From assembly GCA_963726775.1 (NCBI GenBank), contig CAVSDL010000009.1, forward strand, positions 310,001-374,000: a stretch of DNA of 64,000 nt, read 5' to 3'. The stretch comes from CAIWHR01 sp963726775 (GTDB lineage Bacteria; Pseudomonadota; Gammaproteobacteria; Burkholderiales; Casimicrobiaceae). Both the position numbers and the translations under genes were made by a program. Positions 39,231-48,653 of the stretch are shown piece after piece; the stretch's first letter is position 1, and every line of letters begins with the position of its first letter. The notes below the pieces were generated by a model. It did not search any database. It saw only the letters and a list, made by a program, of their open reading frames with translations, and was not told where the DNA came from.

Positions 39231-40778
39231 ATGCCGCTCACGCTAAGCCTGCCGCCCATCGACTCGCGTCCGGCCAACCCTCCGGAGATCCGTCCAGCCA
39301 AAGTGTTCCCCTGGCTCGACGACCAGCTCGCGCGCGAGCCGGTGGAGGCCGCGCGGGTCATCGGTGATTCGCTGGCCGCCATCAACCGCATCGCCATGAG
39401 CGATTCGCGCCGCCTGGAGCTTGCGGAGCGCTACTGGACAACTGCCGCCACCATGTGGCCGCGGCTCGAGAAACAGTTCGCCAAGGCGTCGCACCCGCTG
39501 ACGGGTGAAGCGCTGGAATCCGCCAAGGCGGGCCTCGGGCTTGCGCATGAGCTGTCGGTCGCCTACAAGCGGCTGCTGCTGCACGAGTCCGAGAAGCGCA
39601 TTCTGCTGGGCGGCAATCGGCTTCTGGTTGCGCTGATCCACCGTTGCCTGCAGTGCATGGCGCGAATCCAGATCAACAGCTACCTGTCGTACGCTCCGGT
39701 GCCGCCGAAAACCTGGCTCGACGCGCATGCCATTTACGCATTCGCGCGCGAACGGCAACTCCACCAGCATGCGATCGCGCACGATCAGCCGGAAATGACG
39801 CCGGAGCGCGTCTACCTGCAGGCGCTGTTGCTGGCGCTCGCGAATCCCTACGGCTTTCTGCCGGGTCAGCTCAGCACGGTCATTCGATATCTGCAGGAAT
39901 TCTGCCACTGGGCGAAACTCACCGAGGTCGCGCCGGTCCACCGCATGGCGAAGGCGGTCGCGATCATTCCCGTGGGCCACGATTTCCCGCCGTTCTCGGC
40001 GAACAAGGGGGGATCGATCAACGGCAGCAAGATCTTCCTGCTGACCTTCGACCTCGCGTTCCAGATCCAGGAGCAGTTGCGGGCGCTCGAGGCGGGTGGC
40101 GAGGTGCCGCTCGGTACCGGCAAGGACCCCGCGTCGCGTCTTCGTTATGTGACGCTGCTGAAACGCCTGCTGCGCCAATGGGCGATCCCGCCCGCGCGGC
40201 AGTTCAACCGGCTGCCGTCACGCGCCCGCGTGGTCATGTGCGCGGGCCTGTCCGCCGTCTGGCAGTACAGCCGCGGCGTGCACGTCGGCGTCGCCGACGC
40301 GCCGACGGGCCTGCCGCCGCTGACCGCGTGCCAGGTGATCAACCACACGCCGGCGGGCTACGCGCTGCGCCAGGTGGACCCCAATCCGACCGCGCTGCGC
40401 ATCGGCGATCTGATCGCACTGCGTGTGGAAGGCCGAACCGGTCTTCAGGTTGCGATGGTCCGCTGGTTCCGCAACACGCTGAAGGGCAGCGGCCTCGAGT
40501 TCGGCTGCGAACTTCTCTCGGACAACCCGGAGGCCGCCGCCGCCGCAGGAGAGGATGCGCACGAAGGAAGTCTGACGCCGGTCGTGGTGCTGCCCGAGGA
40601 CCGGATCACGGCCGGGCCCGAGGCCACGCCGCCGCAGTTATTGGTGCCGGCAGGCGCGTTCCAGGTCGAACAGGGCGTTTCGCTCCGCCGCGGCAACGAA
40701 ACCGGATTTGCGGTCCTGCTGAAGCTGGTCGAACAGGGGCCGGGATTCGAGCTCTACGATTTCGCGCCGGTTGGCTGA
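39231..40778 (+). CDS. Conserved betaproteobacterial protein with C-terminal PilZ-like domain
   Basis: A 515-residue cytoplasmic protein. Residues 1-330 are mostly helical with no motif I recognise (IINRIAM-like and LLLHESEKRILLGGNRLL segments). About 360-455 read as beta-rich with TALRIGDLIALRVEGRTGLQ, VAMVRWFRNT and GLEFGCELLS, resembling a PilZ/YcgR beta barrel, though the canonical RxxxR c-di-GMP motif is not evident. It may be a c-di-GMP-related or motility-associated protein; this is inference from fold-like pattern. No operon partners: the neighbours are a hydrolase upstream and convergent ispH downstream. Confidence 0.7.
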   Translation: MPLTLSLPPIDSRPANPPEIRPAKVFPWLDDQLAREPVEAARVIGDSLAAINRIAMSDSRRLELAERYWTTAATMWPRLEKQFAKASHPLTGEALESAKAGLGLAHELSVAYKRLLLHESEKRILLGGNRLLVALIHRCLQCMARIQINSYLSYAPVPPKTWLDAHAIYAFARERQLHQHAIAHDQPEMTPERVYLQALLLALANPYGFLPGQLSTVIRYLQEFCHWAKLTEVAPVHRMAKAVAIIPVGHDFPPFSANKGGSINGSKIFLLTFDLAFQIQEQLRALEAGGEVPLGTGKDPASRLRYVTLLKRLLRQWAIPPARQFNRLPSRARVVMCAGLSAVWQYSRGVHVGVADAPTGLPPLTACQVINHTPAGYALRQVDPNPTALRIGDLIALRVEGRTGLQVAMVRWFRNTLKGSGLEFGCELLSDNPEAAAAAGEDAHEGSLTPVVVLPEDRITAGPEATPPQLLVPAGAFQVEQGVSLRRGNETGFAVLLKLVEQGPGFELYDFAPVG

Positions 40779-40894
40779 CCCGGTACGGTAAAGCAGACGG
40801 CAAGCGGCCGTCGCGTCGCCGGCAAGGGCTACGTCCGCGATACCGGGCGGGCACTGCCGAATTCGCCAGGACCTGCCGGTGCCGCGCACCGCGA

Positions 40895-41854
40895 TCATGT
40901 CCGTGGGAAATCCTGGGTGGCGGGTTTGTGCACCGTGTGCAGCCCTTTGGGCAACGGAAAGACGACGTGTTCCGGCGCGCCCGCGAGCTCGCGCACGCTG
41001 CCTGCCCCGAGCACCTTCAGGCGCGCCACCACATCCCTGACCAGCACTTCGGGCGCCGAGGCACCGGCCGTGACGCCAACCCGGGCCCTCCCGGCGACCC
41101 ATTGGGCTTCGAGCTGATTGGCTTCGTCCACCATGTAGGCCGGAATGCCGCGATGCGCGGCAACTTCGCGAAGCCGGTTCGAATTCGAGCTGTTCGGGCT
41201 GCCGACGACGACGACCACGTCCACCTGCGGCGCCATGAACTTGACGGCATCCTGCCGGTTCTGCGTGGCATAGCAGATATCGTCCTTCTTCGGGCCGACG
41301 ATCGCCGGAAAACGACGTCTCAGCGCCTCGACGATGCCCGCCGCGTCGTCGACCGAGAGCGTGGTCTGCGTGACATAGGCGAGGTTGGCCGGGTCGGCGA
41401 CGGTGAGCCTGTCCACGTCCGTGGCGGATTCGACGAGATGAATGCCGCCGTCGCACTGGCCCATCGTGCCTTCGACTTCGGGATGGCCTGCGTGGCCGAT
41501 CATCACGATATCGCGGCCCTGCTCGCGCATCTTGGCGACCTCGACGTGCACCTTGGTGACCAGCGGGCACGTGGCGTCGAACACCCGCAGACCGCGCGCA
41601 TCGGCATCGGCACGTACCGCTCGCGACACGCCGTGCGCCGAAAATACGACCGTGCTGCCCGCCGGCACGTCGTCGAGCTCCTCGACGAACACCGCGCCCT
41701 TGCCCTTCAGGTCATCGACAACGAACTTGTTGTGCACGACTTCGTGGCGAACGTAGATCGGTGCGCCGAACTGCGCCAGCGCGTGCTCGACGATGGCAAT
41801 GGCACGATCGACGCCGGCGCAAAAGCCGCGGGGATTGGCGAGCAGCACGTCCAT
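40895..41854 (-). CDS. ispH: 4-hydroxy-3-methylbut-2-enyl diphosphate reductase
   Basis: Last enzyme of the MEP isoprenoid pathway, an iron-sulfur reductase producing IPP and DMAPP. The 319 residues contain the three cluster cysteines: C12 (NPRGFCAGV), the one in DATCPLVTKV and the one in ICYATQNRQ. The substrate histidines are in YVRHEVVHN and IGHAGHPEVEG, and PNSSNSNRL is the diphosphate site. I start at the ATG at 41854 (MDVLLANPR), which overlaps the lspA stop by one base; a GTG one codon upstream is an alternative. Last gene of ribF-ileS-lspA-ispH. Confidence 0.97.
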   Translation of the reverse strand: MDVLLANPRGFCAGVDRAIAIVEHALAQFGAPIYVRHEVVHNKFVVDDLKGKGAVFVEELDDVPAGSTVVFSAHGVSRAVRADADARGLRVFDATCPLVTKVHVEVAKMREQGRDIVMIGHAGHPEVEGTMGQCDGGIHLVESATDVDRLTVADPANLAYVTQTTLSVDDAAGIVEALRRRFPAIVGPKKDDICYATQNRQDAVKFMAPQVDVVVVVGSPNSSNSNRLREVAAHRGIPAYMVDEANQLEAQWVAGRARVGVTAGASAPEVLVRDVVARLKVLGAGSVRELAGAPEHVVFPLPKGLHTVHKPATQDFPRT

Positions 41855-42378
41855 CACGGTCCTTTAGTCACGTTTGCGCCCGACCGCGCGCTGCCGCTCC
41901 GGCGCTGACGAAAGCTGTCGACGATCAGCAGGCCGGCACCGACGGTGATTGCACTATCCGCGACATTGAACGCCGGGTACGCCCAGCGATCATAATGGAA
42001 GAGCAGGAAATCGACGACCTTCCCGAGTGTGAGCCGGTCCCAGAGATTGCCGAGCGCGCCTCCCAGGATCAGTGCCAGGCCGAGGCAGTAGATCAGGTCG
42101 CCGCCGCGCTTCAACAGCCATACGATCAGGACCGCCGCGCCCGCCGCGAGCACGGCGAAGAGCCACCGCTGCCAGCCATCGGCTCCGGCAAGGAAGCTGA
42201 ACGCCGCGCCGGGATTGAAGGTCAGGACGAGACTGAAAAAGGTCGTCACCGGACGTTCGTCGCCGGGGCGCAGCATCGCCACCATCGCCGCCTTGGTCGC
42301 CCAATCCGCAAACGTGACTCCCGCGCTGACCCAAAGCCACCGGTGCCAGGGCGCGGAACGGGGATTCGTGCCGCTCAC
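41854..42378 (-). CDS. lspA: Lipoprotein signal peptidase (signal peptidase II)
   Basis: Membrane aspartyl protease that removes signal peptides from prolipoproteins. Product of 174 residues with four transmembrane helices. The catalytic aspartates are in LGNLWDRLTLG and FNVADSAITVG, and the FNPGAAFSF motif is typical. No ATG is available; a GTG at 42378, 16 bases after the ileS stop, gives a normal N-terminus. Order ileS-lspA-ispH is conserved in proteobacteria. Confidence 0.95.
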   Translation of the reverse strand: MSGTNPRSAPWHRWLWVSAGVTFADWATKAAMVAMLRPGDERPVTTFFSLVLTFNPGAAFSFLAGADGWQRWLFAVLAAGAAVLIVWLLKRGGDLIYCLGLALILGGALGNLWDRLTLGKVVDFLLFHYDRWAYPAFNVADSAITVGAGLLIVDSFRQRRSGSARSGANVTKGP

Positions 42379-42394
42379 CGCAATGGTCTCCCAT

Positions 42395-45244
42395 TCACGC
42401 GCAGCGCCGCGGTTCGCCGGCCCCGAACAGGTTCGACACGCAGCGCGCGCACAGTGCCGGGTGCGCGGCGTCCGTGCCGACGTCCCGGCGGTAGTGCCAG
42501 CACCGCTCGCATTTGGCATGCGCGCTCGCCGCCACGACGATCGCCGGCGTGGCGCCCTGCCGCACCTTTGCCGCCGAGGTGATCAGGACGAAACGCAGGT
42601 CGTCGCCCAGGCTCGCCAGCGCGTCATAATCGTCGCCAGGGACGGTAACCACCGCCTCCGCCTGCAGCGAACTGCCGACCTTGCCCGCCGAGCGCAGCGC
42701 TTCAATCTCCCGCAACACCATCGCGCGTACCGCCAGGATCCGTGTCCACTTGGCCCGCAGCAGGGAGGCATCGGCCGGCAGCGGAATCGCGTCGCTCCAC
42801 GTGTGGCAGAAGATCGAGGCGTCGTCCGGGTATACCGTGCGCCACGCCTCCTCCGCGGTAAACGAGAGCACCGGCGCCATCAGCTTCAAGAGCGCATCGC
42901 GAATCAGCACCAGCGCCGTCTGCGCCGAGCGCCGGGCGCGACTCGTCCGGCCGGCCGTATACAGGCGGTCCTTCAGCACATCGAGATAGAAGCCGCCCAG
43001 GTCCTCGGAGCAGTAGGTTTGCAGCCGCTGAATGACGACGTGAAATTCGAACCGTCCGTAGTCGGCCTCTACCGCATCGGACAGAGCGCGGACCGATGCC
43101 AGCGCGTAGCGGTCGATCTCGAGCAGCTCGGCGATCGGCACGGCATCCTGCGCCGGGTCGAAGTCGGTGGTATTGGCAAGCAGAAAGCGCAGCGTGTTGC
43201 GGATCCGGCGGTAGCTCTCGACGACGCGCTTCAGGATCTCGTCCGAAATGAAGAGCTCGCCGGAGTAGTCGGTCGCCGCAACCCACAGGCGAAGGATTTC
43301 GGCGCCCAGCGTCGACGACACCTTCTGGGGCGCGACGACATTGCCTTTCGACTTCGACATCTTCTTGCCCTCGCCGTCGACGGCAAAGCCGTGCGTCAGC
43401 AGCGCCCTGTACGGCGGCACGCCGTTCAGCATGCATGAAACGAGCAGTGAGGAGTGGAACCAGCCGCGGTGCTGGTCCGACCCTTCGAGATAGAGGTCGG
43501 CCGGAAAACCCGTATCCGCGGGGTGCGATCCGGAACCGGTTCTGCGGCCGTCGGGCCCGCCCATCACGGTCTGGTGCGTCGATCCGGAATCGAACCAGAC
43601 ATCGAGCGTGTCCTTGATCTTGACGTAATCCGAGAGATCGTCCACGCCGAGTTCGTCGACGTCGAGCGTCTGCCACGCTTCGATGCCTCCGACTTCCACT
43701 CGCTTCGCGATTTCCTCCAGCAGGTGCAACGTTCGCGGATGGAGATCGCCCGTTTCCTTGTGTACGAAGAACGGCATCGGTACACCCCACTGCCGCTGTC
43801 GTGAGAGCGTCCAGTCGGGGCGGTTGGCGATCATTCCATACAGGCGCGCCTTGCCCCAGCCCGGATAAAAGGTCGTTGCCTCGATGCCGGTCAGTGCCGT
43901 CTCGCGCAGCGTCTTTGCCGGCTTCGCGCCGTGCCAGCCTGGTACGTCGTCCATCCCGGCAAACCACTGTGTCGTCGCACGGTAGATCACCGGCGTCTTG
44001 TGCCGCCAGCAGTGCATGTAGCTGTGCGTAACCTTCTGCGCATGCAGCAGTGCCCCAACCTCGCGCAGCTTGTCGACGATCTGCGGATTCGCTTCCCAGA
44101 TTTTCTCGCCGCCGAAAAAAGGCAGGCTTCCCGCAAATCGGCCGTCCCCGCCCACTGGATTCAGCATGTCGGCATCGGTCATCCCGTAGCGCCGGCACGA
44201 CTGGAAATCCTCGATGCCGTAGGCCGGCGATGAATGGACGATTCCGGTGCCCTGCTCCAGCGTGACATAGTCGCCGAGATAGACCGGCGACGGCCGGTCG
44301 TAGAAAGGGTGGCGGAAGCGGATCAACTCCAGTGCGGCGCCTTTGGCGGTCGCGACGACGTGTCCGTCGAGGCCGAAGCGCTCGAGGCACGATCCGACGA
44401 GATCGACGGCCAGGACCAGATGCCCGCGGGATGTCGCGACCAGCGCATAGTCGAACGCCGGATGGGCATTCAGCGCCTGGTTCGCCGGGATTGTCCACGG
44501 GGTCGTCGTCCAGATCACGGCCATGGCGGCGCCCGCGGGCAGGACGTCCAGCTTGAACGCCGCGGCGAGCCTGGCGCGGTCGGCATTGTCGATCGGAAAC
44601 GCGACATCGATCGCGATGTCCTCGCGATCCTCGTATTCGACCTCGGCCTCGGCGAGCGCGCTGCCGCAGTCGAAGCACCAGTTCACGGGCTTCAAACCGC
44701 GGTAAATGAAACCCTTCTCGAGCAGCTTGCCCAGCGCGCGGATCTCGTCGGCTTCGTTGCGAAAGGCCATCGTCGTATACGGACGATCCCAGTCGCCGAG
44801 CACGCCCAGCCGCTGGAAGTCCTGCTTCTGGCGCGCAATCTGCTCCGTCGCATAGATGCGGGCGAGACGCTGCGTTTCGGCCGTCGGGATATGCTTGCCG
44901 TGCGTCTTCTCGATCTGTACCTCGATCGGCATGCCATGGCAATCCCATCCGGGAAGATACGGCGCATCGAAGCCGGCGAGCTGCTTGCTCTTGACGACGA
45001 CATCCTTCAGGATCTTGTTGACCGCATGCCCGATGTGAATGTCGCCGTTCGCGTAGGGCGGGCCGTCGTGCAGAACATAGCGCGGGCGGCCGCTCGAGGC
45101 GGCGCGGATGGCCTCGTAGACGCGTCGCGCCTGCCAATCCTTGACCCACCCGGCCTCGCGCTTCGCGAGGTCACCGCGCATCGGGAATGGCGTTTCCGGC
45201 AGGTTGAGCGTGGTCTTGTAGTCGGGCTTGGCGGCGTCGGACAT
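42395..45244 (-). CDS. ileS: Isoleucyl-tRNA synthetase
   Basis: Class Ia aminoacyl-tRNA synthetase. The 949 residues show the HIGH motif in GPPYANGDIHIGHAVNKILK, the CP1 editing domain in the middle (TTTPWTIPANQAL, GTGIVHSSPAYG), the KMSKS loop in GKKMSKSKGN, and a C-terminal zinc ribbon (CERCWHYRRD then CARCVSNLFG). This is the bacterial (mupirocin-sensitive type) architecture. It lies 42 bases after ribF. Confidence 0.98.
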   Translation of the reverse strand: MSDAAKPDYKTTLNLPETPFPMRGDLAKREAGWVKDWQARRVYEAIRAASSGRPRYVLHDGPPYANGDIHIGHAVNKILKDVVVKSKQLAGFDAPYLPGWDCHGMPIEVQIEKTHGKHIPTAETQRLARIYATEQIARQKQDFQRLGVLGDWDRPYTTMAFRNEADEIRALGKLLEKGFIYRGLKPVNWCFDCGSALAEAEVEYEDREDIAIDVAFPIDNADRARLAAAFKLDVLPAGAAMAVIWTTTPWTIPANQALNAHPAFDYALVATSRGHLVLAVDLVGSCLERFGLDGHVVATAKGAALELIRFRHPFYDRPSPVYLGDYVTLEQGTGIVHSSPAYGIEDFQSCRRYGMTDADMLNPVGGDGRFAGSLPFFGGEKIWEANPQIVDKLREVGALLHAQKVTHSYMHCWRHKTPVIYRATTQWFAGMDDVPGWHGAKPAKTLRETALTGIEATTFYPGWGKARLYGMIANRPDWTLSRQRQWGVPMPFFVHKETGDLHPRTLHLLEEIAKRVEVGGIEAWQTLDVDELGVDDLSDYVKIKDTLDVWFDSGSTHQTVMGGPDGRRTGSGSHPADTGFPADLYLEGSDQHRGWFHSSLLVSCMLNGVPPYRALLTHGFAVDGEGKKMSKSKGNVVAPQKVSSTLGAEILRLWVAATDYSGELFISDEILKRVVESYRRIRNTLRFLLANTTDFDPAQDAVPIAELLEIDRYALASVRALSDAVEADYGRFEFHVVIQRLQTYCSEDLGGFYLDVLKDRLYTAGRTSRARRSAQTALVLIRDALLKLMAPVLSFTAEEAWRTVYPDDASIFCHTWSDAIPLPADASLLRAKWTRILAVRAMVLREIEALRSAGKVGSSLQAEAVVTVPGDDYDALASLGDDLRFVLITSAAKVRQGATPAIVVAASAHAKCERCWHYRRDVGTDAAHPALCARCVSNLFGAGEPRRCA

Positions 45245-45286
45245 GCGGGGGTCGATTCTTTGCGTTCGTGTCGTGGCGGGAACAGA

Positions 45287-46243
45287 TCAACGTGGAGCCA
45301 TCGTCGGTGCGGCGCGCGGTGCGGCGGCGCGGCGCGTGAAAAAATCGCGTGCCTGCGCCACGTCGGCCCGGATTTGCAGCGTCAATGCGTCGAGGTCGGG
45401 ATAGCGCACTTCCTCGCGCAGCTTGTGCAGGAACTCCACCACGACGCGGCGCCCGTAAATCGCCTCGTCAAAATCGAGAATGAACACTTCGAGCAAAGGC
45501 TCCCCCGCGTCCGCCACGGTCGGCCGGACGCCGACCGACGCGACTCCGGCGTGAGGCGACGCGTCGAGCCCATGTACGCGTACTGCGAAGACACCGGACA
45601 GCGGAGCCTTGCGGCGCAGTCGCAGGTTGGCTGTCGGAAAACCCAGATTGCGGCCAAGCTTGGCACCGTGCGCGATCTTGCCGCCGATCGTGAACGGCCT
45701 GCCGAGCAGCGCTTCGGCGTGCGCAAGGCGGCCGGCTTCCAGCGCGTGGCGCACCGCGCTCGACGATGCACGCTCCCCTTCCGCCACCACAGTGCGCATG
45801 GCTTCGACACTGAAGGTCGTCGCTGCCGCGCGCAAGGAGCCGAGATCTCCGGACCGGCCCTTGCCGAAACGGAAGTCTTCGCCAACCAGCAGCCAGCGCA
45901 CGCCGAGCCGCCGCACCAGGACGTCTTCGATAAACGATTCGGGCGCGAGCGAGGCCATGCGCCGGTCGAAACGCGCGATATGAACGCGCTCGACCCCGTG
46001 CGCGGCGAAATATTCGAGCTTGGCACGCAGCGATGACAATCGCGGCGGAGCAGACTCGGGCGTAAAGAATTCCCGCGGATGCGGGTCGAACGTCAGCACG
46101 GCCGGCGGCAGCGCGAGGTCGTCCGCGGCTTCGATCAGCCGGGCGAGCATCGCCTGGTGGCCGCGATGGACGCCGTCGAAATTGCCGATTGTCAGCGCGA
46201 CCGGTTGGTCGGCGGACACCGGCAGGCCGCGAATGACACGCAC
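45287..46243 (-). CDS. ribF: Bifunctional riboflavin kinase / FAD synthetase
   Basis: Makes FMN and FAD. The 318 residues comprise an N-terminal FMN adenylyltransferase domain (about 15-185; GNFDGVHRGHQAML and SSAVRHALEAG) and a C-terminal riboflavin kinase domain (about 190-305; GRNLGFPTANL, GVASVGVRPT, and the Glu in LLEVFILDFD). First gene of the operon with ileS, lspA and ispH. On the minus strand a TAAAAT at 46287-46282, about 40 bases upstream, could be its -10. Confidence 0.96.
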   Translation of the reverse strand: MRVIRGLPVSADQPVALTIGNFDGVHRGHQAMLARLIEAADDLALPPAVLTFDPHPREFFTPESAPPRLSSLRAKLEYFAAHGVERVHIARFDRRMASLAPESFIEDVLVRRLGVRWLLVGEDFRFGKGRSGDLGSLRAAATTFSVEAMRTVVAEGERASSSAVRHALEAGRLAHAEALLGRPFTIGGKIAHGAKLGRNLGFPTANLRLRRKAPLSGVFAVRVHGLDASPHAGVASVGVRPTVADAGEPLLEVFILDFDEAIYGRRVVVEFLHKLREEVRYPDLDALTLQIRADVAQARDFFTRRAAAPRAAPTMAPR

Positions 46244-46387
46244 AAATATGCCTCAGTGCATCGGTGCAACAAAAAGGGTGAATTTTAGCGGAAATCGGGT
46301 GCCTACGCCGTGCTTCCTGCGCAAGCCGGGTCGCGACGCATGCGCCCGATCGCGCCAGCTGTGCAGCACCGGGCAGCAGAGCGCCGG

Positions 46388-47749
46388 TCAGGTCGTCATG
46401 GCGCGTTCACGATCGCGCAGCACGCGGTCCACCATGACGCCTGCCTGCCCGAGGTAGTGAGTCGGATCGCAGAGGCTGGTCAGCGCGGCCCGGTCCAGAT
46501 GGCGGTTGATTTCGGAATTCTCGGCCAGCAGGTCGAGCAACGGCCGGTTCTGCCGGATGGCCTCCCGGCAAATGTCATACACCAGGTCGTGCGCGTGCTC
46601 ACGACCGATGAAGGGGCCGAGCCCCATCATGACGGCCTCGGCCATGACGAGGCCATGTGACATGTCGATGTTGGCCCGCATCCTTGCCGTGTCGACTTCG
46701 AGCCCTTCGAGAACGAATCGCGTCTGCTTCAATGCCCCGGCCATCAGGCAGAAGGTCTCGGGCAATACGATCCACTCGATTTCCCACGGCCCGGTCGAAC
46801 GCTCATGGTCCGCGATCATCGCGTCCATCAGCGCGGCGGCGTGCTGCCGCACCACCGAGACCGCAGCGTGGACATAGCACGACGATATGGGGTTCCGCTT
46901 CTGCGGCATCGTGCTGCTCGATCCGCGGCCGTGAGCAAACGGCTCGTAAACCTCCGCCACCTCGGTCTGCATCATCAGTTTCACGTCCATCGAGATCTTG
47001 CCCAGCGTGCCTCCGACGAGACCGAGGAAGCAGCCGACCTCGGCGATGCAGTCACGCACCGTGTGCCAGGCGATGGCGGGCTGGCCGAGTTTCAATTCGG
47101 CCATGAGCCCGGCCTGCATCGCCAGCGCGCCCGCCTCGATGGACGCCAGCGTTCCGCAGGCGCCGCCAAACTCGCCCACGAGCACACGTGGCTTCAACTG
47201 CGCCAGGCGCTCGCGATGGCGCTCGACGGCGGCCAGAAGGGTGGCCGCCTTGTAGCCGAACGTCACCGGAATGGCCTGCTGAAGGTTGCTCCGTCCCACG
47301 ATCGGTGTGTCGCGGTAACGGCGCGCCAGGTCGGCCAGCGCCGCCGAAATTGCCGCAAGTTCGGTCTCGACGATGGCCAGGCTCTCGCCGATCTGCAGCA
47401 CGGTCGCCGTGTCGGTGACGTCCTGCGTGGTCGCACCCCAGTGGCAGTATTCGCCCAGATTGTCCCGGCAGAGCGCATTCAGCTGCGAGATGACACCGAG
47501 AACCGGATAGCCGATCCGTTCGGTCTGCGCTCGCAGCCCGTCCATGTCGATCTTGCCGATGTCGCAGTTGCGCACGATCTCGTTCGCCGCGTCCTGCGGG
47601 ATGATGCCCAGGCGTCCCTGGACGATCGCCAGCGCGCGCTCGATATCGAGATACCTGGCCGTGCGGTTCTCGTCCGACCAGATCCGGCGCATGGCATCCG
47701 TGCTGAAGATGTTTCCGAAGATCCGGGAGTCGATGACGGTTGCGCCCAT
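46388..47749 (-). CDS. PcaB/adenylosuccinate lyase-family lyase, substrate unknown
   Basis: A 453-residue member of the fumarase/aspartase superfamily. The catalytic loop signature is GSSTMPQKRNP at about 277-287, and HWGATTQDVTDTA at 103-115 is closer to 3-carboxy-cis,cis-muconate cycloisomerase (PcaB) than to PurB. A C-terminal domain extends past residue 370. No other protocatechuate-pathway gene is present, so a true PcaB role is unlikely. It is 55 bases downstream of an HTD2-like hydratase on the same strand and probably co-transcribed, suggesting the pair processes a small dicarboxylic or amino-dicarboxylic acid. That substrate is inference. Confidence 0.8.
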   Translation of the reverse strand: MGATVIDSRIFGNIFSTDAMRRIWSDENRTARYLDIERALAIVQGRLGIIPQDAANEIVRNCDIGKIDMDGLRAQTERIGYPVLGVISQLNALCRDNLGEYCHWGATTQDVTDTATVLQIGESLAIVETELAAISAALADLARRYRDTPIVGRSNLQQAIPVTFGYKAATLLAAVERHRERLAQLKPRVLVGEFGGACGTLASIEAGALAMQAGLMAELKLGQPAIAWHTVRDCIAEVGCFLGLVGGTLGKISMDVKLMMQTEVAEVYEPFAHGRGSSSTMPQKRNPISSCYVHAAVSVVRQHAAALMDAMIADHERSTGPWEIEWIVLPETFCLMAGALKQTRFVLEGLEVDTARMRANIDMSHGLVMAEAVMMGLGPFIGREHAHDLVYDICREAIRQNRPLLDLLAENSEINRHLDRAALTSLCDPTHYLGQAGVMVDRVLRDRERAMTT

Positions 47750-47804
47750 GAGTGGGCCTCCTTGGTCGAATGGCGAAAAGGGGCGGGGTCCGATGATGTC
47801 AGGT

Positions 47805-48653
47805 TCAGCCGACGACTGCGGTTGCGTCCATCGTGATGCAGCCTTCGTGATCTCGCGCCCAAAGCCTGAAGGTCCTGCCGTCGGGCTCGGGTTCCCCGCA
47901 CACGAAGAATGGATTGATGTCGAACACCGGTCGTGTTGCCCTGAACCCGTAATGTGTCACCTCCGCGTCCGGCAGGTGGCGCCGCAGCAGGTCTAGAAGA
48001 AGCGTGGCGATCAAGGGTCCGTGCACAACGAGACCGGGATAGCCTTCCACCTCGGTGACGTAGCGTCGATCGTAATGAATGCGGTGACCGTTGAATGTCA
48101 ATGCCGAGTAGCGGAAGAGCAGGACATCGTCGGGAACCCATTGGCGTTCCCAGCGGCTCGTGGAGGGCGCGGCCCTGGAAGGAGGCAAGGCGTCGTCGGG
48201 CCGCGGCGCTTCACGGTAGACGATGTCGTGAAATTCCGTGAGGGCCGGCTCCGCCTCATCCTCTCGGTGGATCTCGTGGCGAACCTTGACGAACACCAGG
48301 CGCCCGGTATGCCCGTTCTTCTCGGCGACGTCCTCTATCGTCGATACGCGTGTGATCGTGTCGCCGATGCGGAGGGATTTGCGGAACTGAAGCTGGCTGC
48401 CCGCCCACATCCGCCGGGGCAGCGGAACCGGCGGAAGAAAGCCGCCGCGGTTCGCGTGTCCATCGGGGCCAATTTCTGATTGCCGATACAAGGGAAGGAA
48501 GTAGAGCCAGTGCCACAGGGTGGGTAACTTGGTGCCCGTCCGCGGACGTTCGGCGGGCCGGTCCAGCGTGGCCGAAAGGGCCGCATAGGGTGTTGCGGTG
48601 ACAACATCGCACGCCGATTCCGATTTCCCTATCCATTCCCTCAGGTTCAGCAA
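47805..48653 (-). CDS. HTD2/FAS1-like double-hotdog dehydratase (mesaconyl-CoA hydratase-like)
   Basis: About 282 residues folding as two hotdog domains. The N-terminal half begins LNLREWIGKSE and includes LWHWLYFLPLYRQSEIGPDG, hallmarks of the HTD2/FAS1-like dehydratase group. The C-terminal half has the MaoC-like hydratase motif SALTFNGHRIHYD with the catalytic Asp-His pattern, and YPGLVVHGPLIATLL. Members hydrate or dehydrate acyl-CoA or acyl-ACP, including mesaconyl-C4-CoA and itaconyl-CoA hydratases. A TTG at 48653 with GAGGAG upstream fits best; a GTG at 48659 and an ATG at 48704 are alternatives. Coupled to the PcaB-like lyase gene. Confidence 0.78.
   Translation of the reverse strand: MLNLREWIGKSESACDVVTATPYAALSATLDRPAERPRTGTKLPTLWHWLYFLPLYRQSEIGPDGHANRGGFLPPVPLPRRMWAGSQLQFRKSLRIGDTITRVSTIEDVAEKNGHTGRLVFVKVRHEIHREDEAEPALTEFHDIVYREAPRPDDALPPSRAAPSTSRWERQWVPDDVLLFRYSALTFNGHRIHYDRRYVTEVEGYPGLVVHGPLIATLLLDLLRRHLPDAEVTHYGFRATRPVFDINPFFVCGEPEPDGRTFRLWARDHEGCITMDATAVVG

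Noticed and set aside
46388..47749. Assignment as purB (adenylosuccinate lyase proper)
   Set aside because: The HWGATTQDVTDTA segment is PcaB-like rather than PurB-like and no purine genes are nearby.
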